From contig JAFAFF010000124.1 in assembly GCA_023423605.1 (NCBI GenBank), positions 1 through 9,410 of the forward strand: 9,410 nucleotides of DNA, given 5' to 3'. The notes beneath the pieces are model-generated. The model worked only from the letters and a program-made list of their open reading frames with translations, ran no database searches and had not been told where the DNA came from. Positions 7,550-9,410 of this stretch are shown piece after piece (position 1 is the first letter of the stretch; the number at the start of each line of letters is the position of its first letter). A program made the position numbers and the translations under genes. The DNA comes from Pseudomonadota bacterium. Its GTDB lineage: Bacteria > Pseudomonadota > Gammaproteobacteria > Xanthomonadales > Xanthomonadaceae.

Positions 7550-7649
7550 TGGGTAAAGACCCAACCCGATGGGTGATGACCCAGCCCGGTGGGTGACGCC
7601 CCAGTTGGGTGGGTGACGACCCCGTCCGGTGGGTGACGACCGTTGGTCG
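7550..7649. repeat. 20-bp tandem array of REP half-sites (five units)
   Basis: Five units start at 7550, 7570, 7590, 7610 and 7630, with a period of exactly 20 bp. The consensus is TGGGTGACGACCCCGTCCGG. The first 11-12 bases of each unit repeat the foot and 5' arm of the GTGG hairpin; the second half is variable and does not complete that hairpin. Most units instead contain GGGT-N4-ACCC. The fifth unit runs into the intact hairpin of repeat copy 2. A shorter version (units at 7397 and 7417) precedes the hairpin of copy 1. The period is not a multiple of three, which argues against a coding repeat. Confidence 0.8.
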
Positions 7650-7743
7650 TCACTGGCTTGCCGCAGCCTCTCTGCCACGGCGCTGCGCGCCGCCGCCACG
7701 ACCAACGGTCGGGCGCCACCACTTCCGTTTCCGCTCCTGGTGG
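7608..7743. repeat. REPIN-like direct repeat, copy 2
   Basis: Second copy of the 136-bp unit at 7395-7530. It has an intact plus-oriented GTGG hairpin at 7629-7653 (GTGG, GTGACGACC, GTT, GGTCGTCAC) and an inverted, partly decayed partner at 7695-7719. Differences from copy 1 are single bases, for example GACGACC for GATGACC near the start and CACGACC for CGCGACC in the inverted partner. After 7743 similarity weakens but seems to continue with a small gap. Confidence 0.8.
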
Positions 7744-7760
7744 AAGGTCAGATCAATCTG

Positions 7761-7785
7761 GTGGGTGACGACCGTTGGTCGTCAC
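7761..7785 (+). repeat. Third GTGG-class hairpin next to the hutU stop codon
   Basis: GTGG foot, arm GTGACGACC, loop GTT, arm GGTCGTCAC, identical to the two REPIN-associated copies. Similarity to the larger unit continues as CGGCCTTGCCGCAAG (compare TGGCTTGCCGCAG) and is lost just before the hutU stop at 7803-7805. It lies 17 bp downstream of hutU, so in that transcript it forms a 3' hairpin. No T-run is seen. Confidence 0.8.
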
Positions 7786-7802
7786 CGGCCTTGCCGCAAG
7801 CG

Positions 7803-9410
7803 TCAGCGCAGGATGCCGGGCAGGTCCAGTCCCTTGTCCCTGGCGCATTCCACGGCGATCTCATAGCCCGCATCGGCATGGCGCATCACGCCGGTGGCCG
7901 GGTCATTCCACAGCACGCGGCCAATCCGCTTCGCCGCTGCTTCGGTACCGTCGCAGACGATCACCATGCCGGCGTGCTGCGAAAAGCCCATGCCCACGCC
8001 GCCGCCGTGATGCAGCGATACCCAGGTGGCGCCGCTGGCGGTGTTGAGCAGCGCGTTGAGCAGCGGCCAGTCGGACACCGCATCGGAACCGTCGGCCATC
8101 GCTTCGGTCTCGCGGTTCGGTGATGCCACGCTGCCGCTGTCCAGGTGGTCGCGGCCGATCACCACCGGCGCCTTCAACTCACCGTTGGCGACCATTTCGT
8201 TGAATGCCAGGCCCAGCCGGTCGCGGTCGCCCAGGCCCACCCAGCAGATGCGCGCCGGCAGGCCCTGGAAGCTGATCTTCTCCGCTGCCATGTCCAGCCA
8301 GCGATGCAGGTGCGGGTTGTCCGGAATCAGTTCCTTGACCTTCGCATCGGTCTTGGCGATGTCTTCCGGATCGCCACTCAGTGCAGCCCATCGGAACGGG
8401 CCGATGCCGCGGCAGAACAGGGGACGGATGTAGGCAGGGACGAAACCGGGGAAGTCGAAGGCGTTTTCCACGCCTTCTTCCAGCGCCATCTGCCGCAGGT
8501 TGTTGCCGTAGTCCACGGTGGGCACGCCCAGCGCGTGGAAAGCGAGCATGGCGCGGATGTGGTTGGCCATCGACGCACGTGCGGCCTTTTCCACTTCCTT
8601 GGGGGCGGACACACGTTTTTCGTCCCATTGTTCAACAGTCCAGTCCTGCGGCAGGTAGCCGTTGACCGGGTCGTGCGCGGAGGTCTGGTCGGTCAGCAGG
8701 TCCGGCTTCACGCCGCGCACCAGCAGTTCGTCCAGCACGTCGGCGACATTGCCCAGCAGGCCGACGGACAGTGGCTTCTTCGCCATGCACGATTCCTCGA
8801 TCAACCGCAGCGCCTCGTCGAGGGAGTCCGTCCAGGTATCCAGGTAACCGGTACGCAGGCGCATGTCGATGCTGCTCTTCCGGCATTCCACCGCCAGGCA
8901 TGACGCGCCGGCCATCACCGCGGCCAGCGGCTGCGCGCCGCCCATGCCGCCCAGGCCACCGGTGAACAGCCACTTGCCGGCCAGGTTGCCGCCGTAATGC
9001 TGACGACCCATCTCCACGAAGGTCTCATAGGTGCCCTGCACGATGCCCTGCGCACCGATGTAGATCCAGCTGCCGGCGGTCATCTGGCCGTACATGGCCA
9101 GGCCTTTCTTGTCCAGTTCGTTGAAGTGGTCCCAGTTGGCCCAGCGCGGCACCAGGTTCGAATTGGCGATCAGCACGCGCGGCGCATCGGCATGGGTGCG
9201 GAACACGCCCACCGGCTTGCCGGACTGCACCAGCAGGGTCTGGTCGTCGTCCAGACGCTTGAGCGTATCGACGATCGCATCGAAGCTTTCCCAGTCGCGC
9301 GCAGCGCGGCCGATGCCGCCGTACACCACCAGTTCCTGCGGGCGCTCGGCCACGTCCGGGTGCAGGTTGTTCATCAGCATGCGCAGCGGCGCTTCGGTCA
9401 GCCAGCTCTT
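7803..9410 (-). CDS. hutU: Urocanate hydratase, N-terminus cut by window edge
   Basis: Urocanase adds water to urocanate to give 4-imidazolone-5-propanoate, the second step of histidine degradation, in the cytosol, using tightly bound NAD+ as an electrophile. The frame is open to 9410, and the ten codons before the internal Met at 9380 ([10 protein letters not shown]) are conserved family sequence, so the true start lies about 20 residues outside; 535 of roughly 555 residues are present. Visible motifs, numbered from the edge, are [10 protein letters not shown], the dinucleotide-binding [13 protein letters not shown] (about 151-163), [15 protein letters not shown], and the urocanase signature [10 protein letters not shown] with catalytic Cys389 (codon 8246-8244), equivalent to about Cys410 in Pseudomonas putida. 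The C-terminal part has [17 protein letters not shown]. No defect is seen. Other hut genes and any HutC operator would lie beyond the right edge. Confidence 0.97.
   Translation of the reverse strand, partial: KSWLTEAPLRMLMNNLHPDVAERPQELVVYGGIGRAARDWESFDAIVDTLKRLDDDQTLLVQSGKPVGVFRTHADAPRVLIANSNLVPRWANWDHFNELDKKGLAMYGQMTAGSWIYIGAQGIVQGTYETFVEMGRQHYGGNLAGKWLFTGGLGGMGGAQPLAAVMAGASCLAVECRKSSIDMRLRTGYLDTWTDSLDEALRLIEESCMAKKPLSVGLLGNVADVLDELLVRGVKPDLLTDQTSAHDPVNGYLPQDWTVEQWDEKRVSAPKEVEKAARASMANHIRAMLAFHALGVPTVDYGNNLRQMALEEGVENAFDFPGFVPAYIRPLFCRGIGPFRWAALSGDPEDIAKTDAKVKELIPDNPHLHRWLDMAAEKISFQGLPARICWVGLGDRDRLGLAFNEMVANGELKAPVVIGRDHLDSGSVASPNRETEAMADGSDAVSDWPLLNALLNTASGATWVSLHHGGGVGMGFSQHAGMVIVCDGTEAAAKRIGRVLWNDPATGVMRHADAGYEIAVECARDKGLDLPGILR

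Larger units (their letters stand above)
7276..7802. other. 527-bp gene-free stretch, mostly repeats
   Basis: Bases 7276-7394 are the likely leader of the receptor gene and show no convincing promoter, operator or riboswitch. Bases 7395-7785 are almost wholly repeat DNA (described separately). Short frames here encode low-complexity Arg/Pro/Gly/Trp-rich peptides that change with repeat copy, so no gene is called. Confidence 0.7.

Noticed and set aside
7395..7785. CRISPR array
   Set aside because: The 20-bp units are directly adjacent with no unique spacers, the longer repeats are only two copies, and no cas gene is present.
7381..7866. Small plus-strand genes (71-85 codons) with the peptide WVTTVGRHWLAAASLPRR
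   Set aside because: The same peptide appears twice because the DNA is a repeat; the frames simply read through REP hairpins and run into hutU antisense.
8145..8903. 252-codon plus-strand open frame inside hutU
   Set aside because: Antisense to strongly conserved urocanase sequence, including the active-site region.

Overview
The window is high-GC DNA with dense coding and short gaps. The gene content and a distinctive set of small intergenic hairpins suggest a Stenotrophomonas-like member of the Xanthomonas/Lysobacter group. The hairpins have a GTAG or GTGG foot, a perfect stem and a 3-nt loop. They match the REP elements known as SMAG (GTAG) repeats of Stenotrophomonas maltophilia. The genus call is an inference from these repeats and the gene families; no marker gene is present.

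Left part, plus strand (1-5062): the C-terminal two thirds of an S9-family serine peptidase of the glutamyl-endopeptidase (S9D) type runs in from the left edge and stops at 1650. A 228-bp gap carries three REP hairpins. Next come a secreted GH92 alpha-mannosidase (1879-4263) and, 10 bp later, a secreted SGNH/GDSL esterase (4274-5062). The last two almost certainly share a transcript. Together the three exported or probably exported hydrolases suggest scavenging of glycoprotein or glycan material, with peptide, mannose and acyl bonds each covered by one enzyme. That pathway is inferred from gene order.

Middle and right part, minus strand (5146-9410): a TonB-dependent outer-membrane receptor (5146-7275) converges on the esterase gene across an 83-bp gap holding one SMAG hairpin and one extra inverted repeat. 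Upstream of the receptor lies a 527-bp gap (7276-7802). Most of it is repeat: two 136-bp direct copies of a REPIN-like unit, a 100-bp run of 20-bp tandem units that look like REP half-sites, and a third hairpin 17 bp from the next gene. The right edge holds hutU (urocanate hydratase, histidine breakdown), lacking only about 20 N-terminal residues.

The enzymes all belong to known families. The least ordinary part of the window is the repeat system: two REP classes share one architecture, the GTAG copies show compensatory stem changes, and 20-bp half-REP units sit in tandem between two REPIN-like copies. I saw no CRISPR, IS transposase, integrase, tRNA or rRNA, and no toxin-antitoxin or defence gene.
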